DNA of 57,688 nucleotides from Clostridiales bacterium (GTDB lineage Bacteria; Bacillota; Clostridia; Oscillospirales; Oscillospiraceae): NCBI GenBank assembly GCA_022787565.1, contig JALFVN010000048.1, positions 1 to 57,688 of the forward strand, read 5' to 3'. Shown piece by piece: positions 7,205 to 14,445 of this stretch (position 1 is its first letter; each line of letters starts with the position of its first letter). The notes under the pieces were generated by a model. It saw only the letters and a program-made list of their open reading frames with translations, ran no database searches and was not told where the DNA came from. The position numbers and the translations under genes were made by a program.

Positions 7205-8206
7205 TCACAGCGCCAGAACTTCGTTCCACTTTTCCTCCGCCACGGGAATTCCGTTTGCCCGGTTCTCCTGACGGCGCTTCCAGTCTCCCTCACCGGGGCA
7301 GCGGACCTTTTCCCCCTCGTTGATGGGGGTGGAGGCCTTCACATCCCCGGTAATGGCGTTAATGATCGCGTCGGTGATCTCCGCGGACTGGAATTTGGTG
7401 GGGTCGATTGCGATCATGATCTGGGTCAGGCCCACTTCGGAATCAAAGGTGCCGGTTTTGGCAACGGAGTTTCCGTCGGTCAGGATGGTGCCGATCAGAT
7501 CCAGCAGGATGGAAATGCTGCTGCCCTTCCAGTAGCCGATGGGCAGGACACGCTTCGTCCGCTCGATGGCGGCAGGGTCGGTGGTGAGCTCACCGTTTTC
7601 GTCATAGCCCCCGGCTACGGGCAGCTGTTTTCCCGCAAGGCGGGTGCTTTCCAGCTTGCCGTAGCTGAACTGGGACAGGGCGCAGTCCACCATGATGTGC
7701 TGCCCGTTGGACCGGGGCACGGCGAAGACAATGGGGTTATTGCCCAAGCGGCTGTCTTTTGCGCCCCAGGCGGGCATGATGGGCCAGGAGTTGGACCAGC
7801 AGATGCCGATGCAGCCCGCGTCCGCCGCCTGCCAGCCGTAGGTGCCGCCCCGCATCCAGTGGTTATTGTTGCCCAGGGCCACCACGCCCACGCCAAAGCT
7901 TTTTGCCAGCTCCACAGCCCGCGCCATGGCTCTTCTGGCGTTCAGGGGACCGAAGCCCCGGTGTCCGTCCCAGCGCTCCAGAGAGCCGAAGGAGGCCACG
8001 CACTCCGCCTCAACAGTCGGGTCGATCTCGCCGTTTTTCAGATACTCGATCACCCGGGGAAAGCGGTTCAGCCCGTGGGAATATACCCCGCAAAGACTGT
8101 TCTGGGCAAAGATCTCCGCCGCGTCATGGGCCCGTTCGGGGGAAAAGCCGTATTTGTTCAGCACGCGCGCAAACTCGCTGAGCATGGTTTCATAGGGGAT
8201 GTTCAT
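7205..8206 (-). CDS. yiaK: YiaK-type 3-dehydro-L-gulonate (2,3-diketo-L-gulonate) reductase
   Basis: The 333-residue product follows the malate/L-lactate dehydrogenase-2 fold and matches E. coli YiaK closely by memory: GVYSHGLNRFPR with the catalytic His near residue 44, NNNHWMRGGTYGWQAADAG, MPAWGAKDSRLG and YWKGSSISI. The family uses NADH to reduce 2,3-diketo-L-gulonate in ascorbate-type sugar-acid catabolism. No transporter or kinase of that pathway is nearby, so the true substrate stays open. Start 8206 is chosen because AAAGGA lies 8 bases upstream; the longer frame to 8359 runs over a terminator. Confidence 0.8.
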   Translation of the reverse strand: MNIPYETMLSEFARVLNKYGFSPERAHDAAEIFAQNSLCGVYSHGLNRFPRVIEYLKNGEIDPTVEAECVASFGSLERWDGHRGFGPLNARRAMARAVELAKSFGVGVVALGNNNHWMRGGTYGWQAADAGCIGICWSNSWPIMPAWGAKDSRLGNNPIVFAVPRSNGQHIMVDCALSQFSYGKLESTRLAGKQLPVAGGYDENGELTTDPAAIERTKRVLPIGYWKGSSISILLDLIGTILTDGNSVAKTGTFDSEVGLTQIMIAIDPTKFQSAEITDAIINAITGDVKASTPINEGEKVRCPGEGDWKRRQENRANGIPVAEEKWNEVLAL

Positions 8207-8308
8207 TGTATCATTCCTTTGTATTATTTTTTTGAAGTCAAATAACATAGTGTAAATTATATCATCTACCGGAAAAAATGGCAAGAAAAGCCGGGAAGGC
8301 AGAGAAAT

Positions 8309-8340
8309 AGCCTGCTTTCCCCAAAAGAAAAAAGCAGGCT
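8309..8340 (-). terminator. Hairpin after the GNAT gene
   Basis: AGCCTGCTTT (8309-8318) pairs with AAAGCAGGCT (8331-8340), 12 bases after the end of the minus-strand GNAT gene. The following tract is only moderately T-rich on the minus strand. Confidence 0.55.
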
Positions 8341-8351
8341 GCATAGACCTC

Positions 8352-8798
8352 TTATTCAAGAAATTTGGATTTCAGCACCAGATTGCTGCAATTGCCGTAA
8401 CCCAGTTTGCCGTAAAAGTGGTGGTGCATCTCGTCGTTGACGGAGATAAGCTGGATCATGGACGCGCCGCGTTTTTTTACTTTGTCCTCGATCATCTCCA
8501 TAAACCTTGCGCCCAACCCCTGTCCCTGCCGGTCGTGGGAAACCATGATCTCCCAAAGGTCATAGACCGTCAGATCGTCGTACTGCTCGAAAAAGCCGGT
8601 CACAAAGCCGATGATCTGCCCCTCACAGGTCAGAACCATGCACAGAGAGTCCTCCCGGTTCCAGACCTGGTGGATGCGCTTATAGGCTTTTTCATGGGTA
8701 TATTGGCAGTCCTCATATTTGTTGTTGTGCTCGATAAAGAGCGGCACAACGGCGTCGATGTCCGCCTCTGTCATTACCTGCAGACTGAGTTCCGGCAT
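8352..8798 (-). CDS. GNAT-family N-acetyltransferase
   Basis: The 148-residue protein shows the GNAT acetyl-CoA site: VSHDRQGQGLGARFMEMIED (Q/RxxGxG/A near residues 86-97), preceded by the beta strand YDLWEIMV and followed by YGKLGYGNCSN, the typical C-terminal turn. It transfers an acetyl group to an unidentified amine. Start 8798 has AAGGAGG 8 bases upstream. It lies 14 bases after the XRE gene and is likely its operon partner. Confidence 0.82.
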   Translation of the reverse strand: MPELSLQVMTEADIDAVVPLFIEHNNKYEDCQYTHEKAYKRIHQVWNREDSLCMVLTCEGQIIGFVTGFFEQYDDLTVYDLWEIMVSHDRQGQGLGARFMEMIEDKVKKRGASMIQLISVNDEMHHHFYGKLGYGNCSNLVLKSKFLE

Positions 8799-8812
8799 GT
8801 TGTCCTCCTTGT

Positions 8813-9397
8813 TTAAATATCCTGATAAAACAGCCCGTGCTTTGTGCAGCACCAGAGAAGCCTGCCGTGGGCAAAGAAAGGCAGCCAGGTCTCCAGCCCC
8901 CATTCCGGGTACAGCTTTTTCACCATGACCGTGTCCCCGGTGAGAAAGGCCAGGAAGGAGATATAGTGCTCCCGGAGCATTTCGTGCTCTGATGTGACGG
9001 CCCAGCCGCCGTCGCTGACCGTGACGGACAACGCTTCCGCGCCATCCGCTTTTTTCGCCTCCATGGGCGAAAGCTTCTTTCCGCAGCAGTGCACATCCGC
9101 GCTGTCCGTGGAAAAAAGCAGATTCCCGCAGTCCGGGCAGAGATAAAATTTCAGCTTATTCAGATTTCCGCTGCTCAACTCGTTTTCCTCCAATTCGCCC
9201 CGGAGCAGCACTTCCGTGTCAACGCCCAGAGCCTGTGATAATAGGGGGAGGAGCGAAATGTCCGGCGCGCCGCAGCCCCGTTCCCATTTGGAAACGGCCT
9301 TGTCGCTGACGCCCAGCATTTCCGCCAGCGCAAGCTGGGTCATATTTTGCTTTTTCCGCATCGAGCGGATCAGCTTTCCTGTTTTGATCTGATTCAT
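8813..9397 (-). CDS. XRE-family regulator with C-terminal zinc-ribbon-like segment
   Basis: Residues about 8-65 form a Cro/CI helix-turn-helix (MTQLALAEMLGVSDKAVSKW). The C-terminal half has CPDCGNLLFS followed by CCGKK, a possible zinc knuckle, and then a helical domain of unknown function. This architecture recurs in Clostridia, often beside small stress or acetyltransferase genes, as here with GNAT. Start 9397 has TAGGAGGT 8 bases upstream. The 194-residue protein is probably a cytoplasmic DNA-binding repressor. Confidence 0.75.
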   Translation of the reverse strand: MNQIKTGKLIRSMRKKQNMTQLALAEMLGVSDKAVSKWERGCGAPDISLLPLLSQALGVDTEVLLRGELEENELSSGNLNKLKFYLCPDCGNLLFSTDSADVHCCGKKLSPMEAKKADGAEALSVTVSDGGWAVTSEHEMLREHYISFLAFLTGDTVMVKKLYPEWGLETWLPFFAHGRLLWCCTKHGLFYQDI

Positions 9398-9449
9398 AAC
9401 AGCACCTCCTACCGGTATCATAAGCCCTTCGGGCCGAAAAAACAATAAA

Positions 9450-9493
9450 CGCTCCGTAGAGCGGGAGGGCGATCTCCTCCAGATAACGGAGCG
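9450..9493. other. Inverted repeat upstream of the XRE gene
   Basis: CGCTCCGT (9450-9457) pairs with ACGGAGCG (9486-9493) in the leader region of the XRE gene. It may be an operator or an attenuator-like hairpin; nothing decides between these. Confidence 0.35.
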
Positions 9494-9506
9494 CTTGGCA
9501 TGAAAA

Positions 9507-9560
9507 AAGGGGCTGTGAAGAAAAGGTGAAGAAAAAATCACCAGGACTTCACAGCCCCTT
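9507..9560 (-). terminator. Terminator after tRNA-Leu
   Basis: AAGGGGCTGTGAAG (9507-9520) pairs perfectly with CTTCACAGCCCCTT (9547-9560). On the minus strand the stem is followed by TTTTTT and starts six bases after the tRNA-Leu CCA. Confidence 0.8.
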
Positions 9561-9565
9561 CATCG

Positions 9566-9650
9566 TGGTGCGGGCATGGGGACTCGAACCCCAACGTCTC
9601 TCAACACGAGAACCTAAATCTCGCATGTCTACCAATTCCATCATGCCCGC
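9566..9650 (-). tRNA. tRNA-Leu (anticodon TAG)
   Basis: On the minus strand, acceptor GCGGGCA pairs with TGCCCGC, and the anticodon loop contains TTTAGGT (anticodon TAG). There is an extra variable arm typical of leucine tRNAs, and CCA is encoded at the 3' end (9566-9568). Confidence 0.93.
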
Positions 9651-9700
9651 AAAGATAAACCGGGCGGCAAAGCACGCCGCAAAAGACTCCGGTTTTGAAG

Positions 9701-9732
9701 AAAAAGCCTATTGCTTTCGCAATAGGCTTTTT
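9701..9732 (-). terminator. Terminator after tRNA-Gly (GCC)
   Basis: AAAAAGCCTATTG pairs with CAATAGGCTTTTT immediately after the 3' end of the minus-strand tRNA-Gly. The U-tract is present, so the two tRNAs are probably separate transcripts. Confidence 0.8.
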
Positions 9733-9808
9733 TGGAGCGGGCAACGAGGCTCGAACTCGCTACCTCCACCTTGGCAAGGTGGCGCTCTACCGGATGAGCT
9801 ATGCCCGC
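9733..9808 (-). tRNA. tRNA-Gly (anticodon GCC)
   Basis: On the minus strand the acceptor arms GCGGGCA/TGCCCGC pair, the anticodon stem CCACC/GGTGG holds loop TTGCCAA (anticodon GCC), the T-arm has GAGTTCGAGCCTC, and CCA is encoded (9733-9735). Confidence 0.94.
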
Positions 9809-9859
9809 ATCAGCAACGCTGTTATATTACCACAAATTGCTGATTTGTCAAGCACAAAT

Positions 9860-10984
9860 TTACGCAAGATCCCAATAAGTTAACTCACCGCCGCAAGCGG
9901 GGTAAGATGCGGTATCCCAGCGGTAGCTGTTCCACATTTCTTCGTCCCTCAGGAGGAAGCACTGACCCTGCCCGCCGCTGATGGCGGCGCTGACATCCAC
10001 ATGGTAATACGCGCCGTCGATCTCCACAATGTTCCAGCAATGGTCCTGCCAGTGCAGCTGACCATACACGATGCGGCATTCAATGCCCAGCTGGTGGCAC
10101 ATCTCCACATAGGCCAGGGCCACGCCCTCGCTGTCCGCGCTGCCCCGAATCAGGGCCGAGTAGGCGGAATTTTCATTGCTGTCCCCGGACAGGGCGCAGT
10201 TTTCCGAAAGATAAGTGTACGCGGCCAGGGCCTCGTGGGCCTGGTCCATATTGTACGCGCCGGTATTGCTGCGCACATCCAGGTTCTTCAGCTGCGATTT
10301 GCAGCGGATCAGTTCATCCTCGGGCATACCGTAGTCCAGGTTAATTTCATACAGGCGCTGCATGGCCGCGCCGCTGTAGAGATACACATCGGTCTTTGGC
10401 TCCCGGACAGAGCAGACCGGATTGCTGCGGTACACATCCGTCACCATCTGGGCCATTTTGTCCCGGGAATAGGTGCTGGCATTGATGAACAGGACCACAC
10501 GGGTGTGGTTGTTTTCCATGGCCTCCTTCAGAATATCCTCCACGCCGATGGCATAGGGGAGCTGGATGATCTCCGGGACCGGGAGGGCGGAATCAGCGTA
10601 ATCAATGCTGACGGAAGCCTCGTAATAGGTCACGATCTTGGATAGCTCACAGGAGATATCCAGGACACAGTAGGCGCAGAGGGCGTTTTGCGTGCGCAGC
10701 TGGCGGCAGGCCTCCTCGATATCCTTTACGGCGTCGCCGTCGTAGTTGGCGTCAAAGACAAGCCTCCCGCTTTCCGCACCGCTGTATACCATGTCGGTTA
10801 TGGCCCGTTTCAGGGCAGTGAAGTTCCTGACCGTCACCTTTTCCGCTTCTGGGACCTTCTCCTGGACCGGCGGCTCATAGTTGTTGATATCCACAACTTC
10901 CTTTTCAAACAGGCTGCCGCAGCCGCACAGCAACAGCAGCAGCGCGGTGAGAAGGACAGCAGCGGCAAAGCGTCTCAGCATCAT
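9860..10984 (-). CDS. Transglutaminase-like lipoprotein, catalytic Cys replaced by Ser
   Basis: The N-terminus is a lipoprotein signal with CGC near residues 20-22. Residues about 265-345 match the transglutaminase-like fold: SADSEGVALAYVEMC, IECRIVYG, then DHCWNIVEIDGAYYHVDVS with the expected His and Asp. Where active enzymes have Cys (GVCEGYA type), this protein has Ser (codon AGC), so it may be a non-catalytic or altered hydrolase. The middle region is alpha/beta and unassigned. The start codon overlaps the stop of the YitT gene (ATGA), so translation is coupled. It is probably anchored to the outer face of the membrane. Confidence 0.7.
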   Translation of the reverse strand: MMLRRFAAAVLLTALLLLLCGCGSLFEKEVVDINNYEPPVQEKVPEAEKVTVRNFTALKRAITDMVYSGAESGRLVFDANYDGDAVKDIEEACRQLRTQNALCAYCVLDISCELSKIVTYYEASVSIDYADSALPVPEIIQLPYAIGVEDILKEAMENNHTRVVLFINASTYSRDKMAQMVTDVYRSNPVCSVREPKTDVYLYSGAAMQRLYEINLDYGMPEDELIRCKSQLKNLDVRSNTGAYNMDQAHEALAAYTYLSENCALSGDSNENSAYSALIRGSADSEGVALAYVEMCHQLGIECRIVYGQLHWQDHCWNIVEIDGAYYHVDVSAAISGGQGQCFLLRDEEMWNSYRWDTASYPACGGELTYWDLA

Positions 10985-11871
10985 TTTACCTCGGCAATAT
11001 TTTCAAATCCGTTTCCGAACACGTTCTTTGCGTCTGTCACGATGAAGAAGGCCCGCTCGTCCACGATACGGATCAGCTTTCTCAGTTCCGCGATCTGGGT
11101 ACGCTTGATGACGCACATGATGACCTGCTTTTGCTGATGGGAATAGGCGCCCTCGCCGTTGAGGATAGTGACGCCCCGGTGCATAGTGCCGGAGATGATG
11201 TCGTCGATCAGCTCCTGGCTTTTGTCGCTGATGACATAGCAGATGCAGGAGTTGTCAATGCCGTAGAGCACAAGGTCGATGACCTTGCTGACCACGAACA
11301 TGGCGACAACGGAATACATTGCGCTCTCATATTTATTCAGGATCACGGCGTAGGCCGCCACGATCACTGCGTCAATAATGAGGATCAGAGTGCCGAAATT
11401 GATATGGGGGTTCTTCTGCCGCAAAAATTTGGCCACAATGTCCACGCCGCCGGTGGTGGCGCCCACAAAGTAGACAAGTCCCAGGCCAAAGCCCTTGACC
11501 ACGCCGCCGATAATGCTGGCCAGCATGGGGTCGCCGGTGAGGGAAATGCCCGTCAGCGCAAAAAGGTCCACAAAGGCGGAGGACAGGGCCATGCCCACCA
11601 GGGAGCCGATGAGAAAATCCAGCCCGAAATAGCGCCAGGCCACCACAAAAAGCGGGATATTCATGAGAATGGTCATTACGCCAACAGGCCAATGGGTGAA
11701 ATGATTGATAATCATGGAGACGCCCACGATCCCGCCGGACACAATGGAGTTGGGGAACATGAAAAACTGAAAGCCCACCGCGTAGATTGCGGAGCCGATA
11801 ATGATGGTCAGATACTTCAGCAGCCGTTTCAGGGCAAGGTTCTTCTCCGTCTGTTTCGAAATACTCTCCAT
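10981..11871 (-). CDS. YitT-family membrane protein (DUF161/DUF2179)
   Basis: The 296-residue protein has five to six hydrophobic segments in its first 200 residues, with the family motifs NSIVSGGIVGVSM and GATTGGVDIVAKFL. A soluble C-terminal DUF2179-type domain follows (about 215-290, HRGVTILNGEGAYS and DERAFFIVTD). The transported substrate of this family is unknown. The gene lies 15 bases after the topoisomerase A gene and overlaps the next gene by four bases. It is therefore part of the five-gene minus-strand operon. Confidence 0.85.
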   Translation of the reverse strand: MESISKQTEKNLALKRLLKYLTIIIGSAIYAVGFQFFMFPNSIVSGGIVGVSMIINHFTHWPVGVMTILMNIPLFVVAWRYFGLDFLIGSLVGMALSSAFVDLFALTGISLTGDPMLASIIGGVVKGFGLGLVYFVGATTGGVDIVAKFLRQKNPHINFGTLILIIDAVIVAAYAVILNKYESAMYSVVAMFVVSKVIDLVLYGIDNSCICYVISDKSQELIDDIISGTMHRGVTILNGEGAYSHQQKQVIMCVIKRTQIAELRKLIRIVDERAFFIVTDAKNVFGNGFENIAEVK

Positions 11872-11886
11872 AGGTTTTTCCCCCGA

Positions 11887-14127
11887 TCATTCTTCGATCA
11901 GCGACATCTGCTGCTCCTCCCGGTCCTCCGGACGCAGCAGAGCGCCGGCGGCAGGCAACGAGCGGACACGATACCGTGAAACATTTTTTATCTCTGTCTC
12001 TTCAAGGAGCTTTGCCCGGTCCAGGGTACGCCTGGCCTTGAGGGTCATGACCGCCACGCCCTGGGCGCTGCGGCTGGTTTTGGGCTGGAGAAGCGCGGTG
12101 TTGAAAACGATGGCTCTGCCGTCGTCGGAAACGCAGCACAAATCTGCCTCCCCGCTGAGCCTGATGACCGCGCGCAGGGGGCTTTTGTCGGAATAGGCGT
12201 TGACCAGCTTTTTCCGGTTGGTCTTGGTCTCATAAGCGGACAGCTCCACCCGGGCCGCCTTGCCGTTTTCAAAGAAGAAGAGCAGGTGGGCCTTGTAGTC
12301 CCCCGGGTCGATCATGGTGATGATGCTCTCCCCTTCATCCATCTGGAGTCTGGAGGGCAGATAGATGCCCAGAACGGAGGCCTTTACATCGTCAAAGTCG
12401 GACACCCGGGCCTTGTACATCTGCTGTTTGTCGGTGAGGAAGAGCAGCTCGCCCCGGTTGGTGGATTCAAAGCTGATGTTCAGCCGGTCCCCGTCCTTGT
12501 ATTTCTGCTCCCCGCTCATGCGCAGGGACTGGGCGGTAATCTTCTTGAAATAGCCCTCTTTGGACAAAAACAGGGTGACGGGATAGTCCTCGATCTGCTG
12601 CTGCTCGTCATACTCCTCGATCTCGTCGGCATAGACGATGGCGGATTTTCTGGGCGTAATGTACTTCTTGTTGATCTGCCTGAGTTCATCGATGATGATG
12701 CTTTTGATCTTCCGCCGGCTGTTCAGGATGCCTTCCAGCTCTTCGATGTCCTTTTCCAGGGCCTCGGTTTCGGCGGTGCGCTTTAAGATGTACTCCCGGT
12801 TGATGTTTCTGAGCTTGATCTCCGCCACATACTCCGCCTGGATCTGGTCGATGCCGAAGCCCATCATCAGGTTGGGCACCACCTCAGACTCCAGCTCCGT
12901 GCCGCGGATGATCTCGATGGCCTTGTCAATATCCAGCAGGATGCGGCCAAGACCCTGAAGCAGGTGCAGCTTTTCCTTTTTCTTTTCCAGCTCGTGAAAC
13001 ACACGGCGGCGGACACACTCCATACGCCAGGCGGTCCACTCGTCCAGGATCTCCCGCACGCCCATAACCTTGGGATAGCCGCCGATAAGAATGTTGAAGT
13101 TGCAGGGGAAAGCGTCCTGAAGCGTGGTCATCCGGAAAAGCTTCTGCATCAGCTTTTCCGGGTCCACTCCCCTTTTCAGGTCGATGGCCAGGCGCAGGCC
13201 GCCCAGGTCCGTCTCGTCCCGCATGTCGTTGATCTCCCGGATCTTACCGGCCTTGATCAGCTCTGCTACCTTGTCGATAACCGCCTCGGAGGTGGTGGTA
13301 TAGGGGATCTCCAGGATCTCGATAATGTTTTCCTTCTGCAGGTAGCGCCACTTTGCCCTGACCTTGAAGCTGCCCCGGCCGGTGTTGTAGATGTTCTCCA
13401 TCTCTGTCCGGTCGAAAATGATCTCGCCGCCGGTGGGAAAATCCGGGGCGGGCAGGGTGGAAAACAGGTCGTGCTCCGGGTCGCGGAGGTAATTGATGGC
13501 AGTCTCGCAGACCTCATTCAGGTTAAAGCCGCAGATCATGCTGGCCATGCCCACGGCGATGCCGGAGTTTGCGGAGACCAGTACGTTGGGAAAGGCAGTG
13601 GGCAGCAGAGTGGGCTCCTTCATGCTGCCGTCGTAGTTATCCACAAAGTCCACCGTGTCCCTGTCGATGTCCCGGAACACCTCCGCGCAGATGGCGGAGA
13701 GCCGGGCCTCGGTGTAACGGGAGGCGGCGTAGGACATGTCCCGGGAATAGACCTTGCCGAAGTTGCCCTTGGAGTCCACAAAGGGAGTGAGCAATGCCTC
13801 ATAGCCCGCGGAGAGGCGTACCATGGTCTCATAAATGGCAGCGTCGCCGTGGGGATTCAGCTTCATGGTCTGACCCACGATGTTGGCACTTTTGGTGCGT
13901 GCCCCGTTCAGCAGGCCCATTTTGAACATGGTGTACAGCAGCTTCCGGTGGGAGGGCTTGAAGCCGTCGATCTCCGGAATGGCACGGGAGACGATGACGC
14001 TCATGGCATAGGGCATGTAATTTGTCTCCAGCGTCTCGGTGATGGGCTGCTCCAGCACCTGGGCTTTCAGGCCGACCACATTGGGATTATTAAACTTTTT
14101 TGCTTCCGTTTCCTTCTTTTTTGCCAT
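11887..14127 (-). CDS. parC: Type IIA topoisomerase subunit A (topoisomerase IV / gyrase-like)
   Basis: The 746-residue protein has the winged-helix and tower of type IIA topoisomerases with the active-site Tyr in AASRYTEARL (near residue 135). It cleaves and rejoins duplex DNA with the ATPase subunit encoded at 14446-16440 to decatenate or relax chromosomes. In the quinolone region the motif is NPHGDAAIYET, with Ala at the position equivalent to E. coli GyrA Ser83. The C-terminal part (residues 510-710) holds beta-pinwheel-like repeats but no GyrA-box, favouring topoisomerase IV over gyrase. Second type IIA pairs with this layout are common in Clostridia, so parC is used loosely. Confidence 0.85.
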   Translation of the reverse strand: MAKKKETEAKKFNNPNVVGLKAQVLEQPITETLETNYMPYAMSVIVSRAIPEIDGFKPSHRKLLYTMFKMGLLNGARTKSANIVGQTMKLNPHGDAAIYETMVRLSAGYEALLTPFVDSKGNFGKVYSRDMSYAASRYTEARLSAICAEVFRDIDRDTVDFVDNYDGSMKEPTLLPTAFPNVLVSANSGIAVGMASMICGFNLNEVCETAINYLRDPEHDLFSTLPAPDFPTGGEIIFDRTEMENIYNTGRGSFKVRAKWRYLQKENIIEILEIPYTTTSEAVIDKVAELIKAGKIREINDMRDETDLGGLRLAIDLKRGVDPEKLMQKLFRMTTLQDAFPCNFNILIGGYPKVMGVREILDEWTAWRMECVRRRVFHELEKKKEKLHLLQGLGRILLDIDKAIEIIRGTELESEVVPNLMMGFGIDQIQAEYVAEIKLRNINREYILKRTAETEALEKDIEELEGILNSRRKIKSIIIDELRQINKKYITPRKSAIVYADEIEEYDEQQQIEDYPVTLFLSKEGYFKKITAQSLRMSGEQKYKDGDRLNISFESTNRGELLFLTDKQQMYKARVSDFDDVKASVLGIYLPSRLQMDEGESIITMIDPGDYKAHLLFFFENGKAARVELSAYETKTNRKKLVNAYSDKSPLRAVIRLSGEADLCCVSDDGRAIVFNTALLQPKTSRSAQGVAVMTLKARRTLDRAKLLEETEIKNVSRYRVRSLPAAGALLRPEDREEQQMSLIEE

Positions 14128-14128
14128 T

Positions 14129-14431
14129 TTATCTGCTCTTTTTCTTCATTTTTTGTCCTGTAACCAGGTTTCTTTTGCAGCGGGGGCAGCTGGTGGCCTT
14201 CAGCACGCCGAAGACGATCACCTTTCCGCAGCTGGGGCAGCGGCTGTACAGGAAAATCACCACCACTACCGCGATCATGAACACCAGGGTAAGCAGGATC
14301 AGAATCAGCTGCAGGCTGCTGCCCTCCTGGGTGAAAAACAGGCTGGCCAGACAGCAGATGACCGCCAGAACCACCAGTGTCTTGATCAGGCTCTTGGTGT
14401 CCTCAAAGTTCCTTGTATGCATATTTTTCAT
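14129..14431 (-). CDS. Small membrane protein with zinc ribbon
   Basis: The 100-residue product has two hydrophobic segments (about 18-34 and 42-62) and a cytoplasmic C-terminal tail with CPSCGKVIVF and CPRCKRNL, two CxxC pairs that should hold one zinc. It lies between the two topoisomerase subunit genes, one base before the A gene and 14 bases after the B gene. Co-expression is clear from the spacing; a role with the topoisomerase is not established. Family not recognised. Confidence 0.7.
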   Translation of the reverse strand: MKNMHTRNFEDTKSLIKTLVVLAVICCLASLFFTQEGSSLQLILILLTLVFMIAVVVVIFLYSRCPSCGKVIVFGVLKATSCPRCKRNLVTGQKMKKKSR

Positions 14432-14445
14432 GAAAAAGTCCCCTG

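Noticed and set aside
6584-8245. A 553-codon plus-strand frame
   Set aside because: It is antisense to the carbonic anhydrase and YiaK-type genes, whose motifs are unmistakable on the minus strand.
9566-9808. tRNA genes as the phage attachment site
   Set aside because: The phage block is more than 8 kb away and no duplicated tRNA 3' end is seen near its borders.
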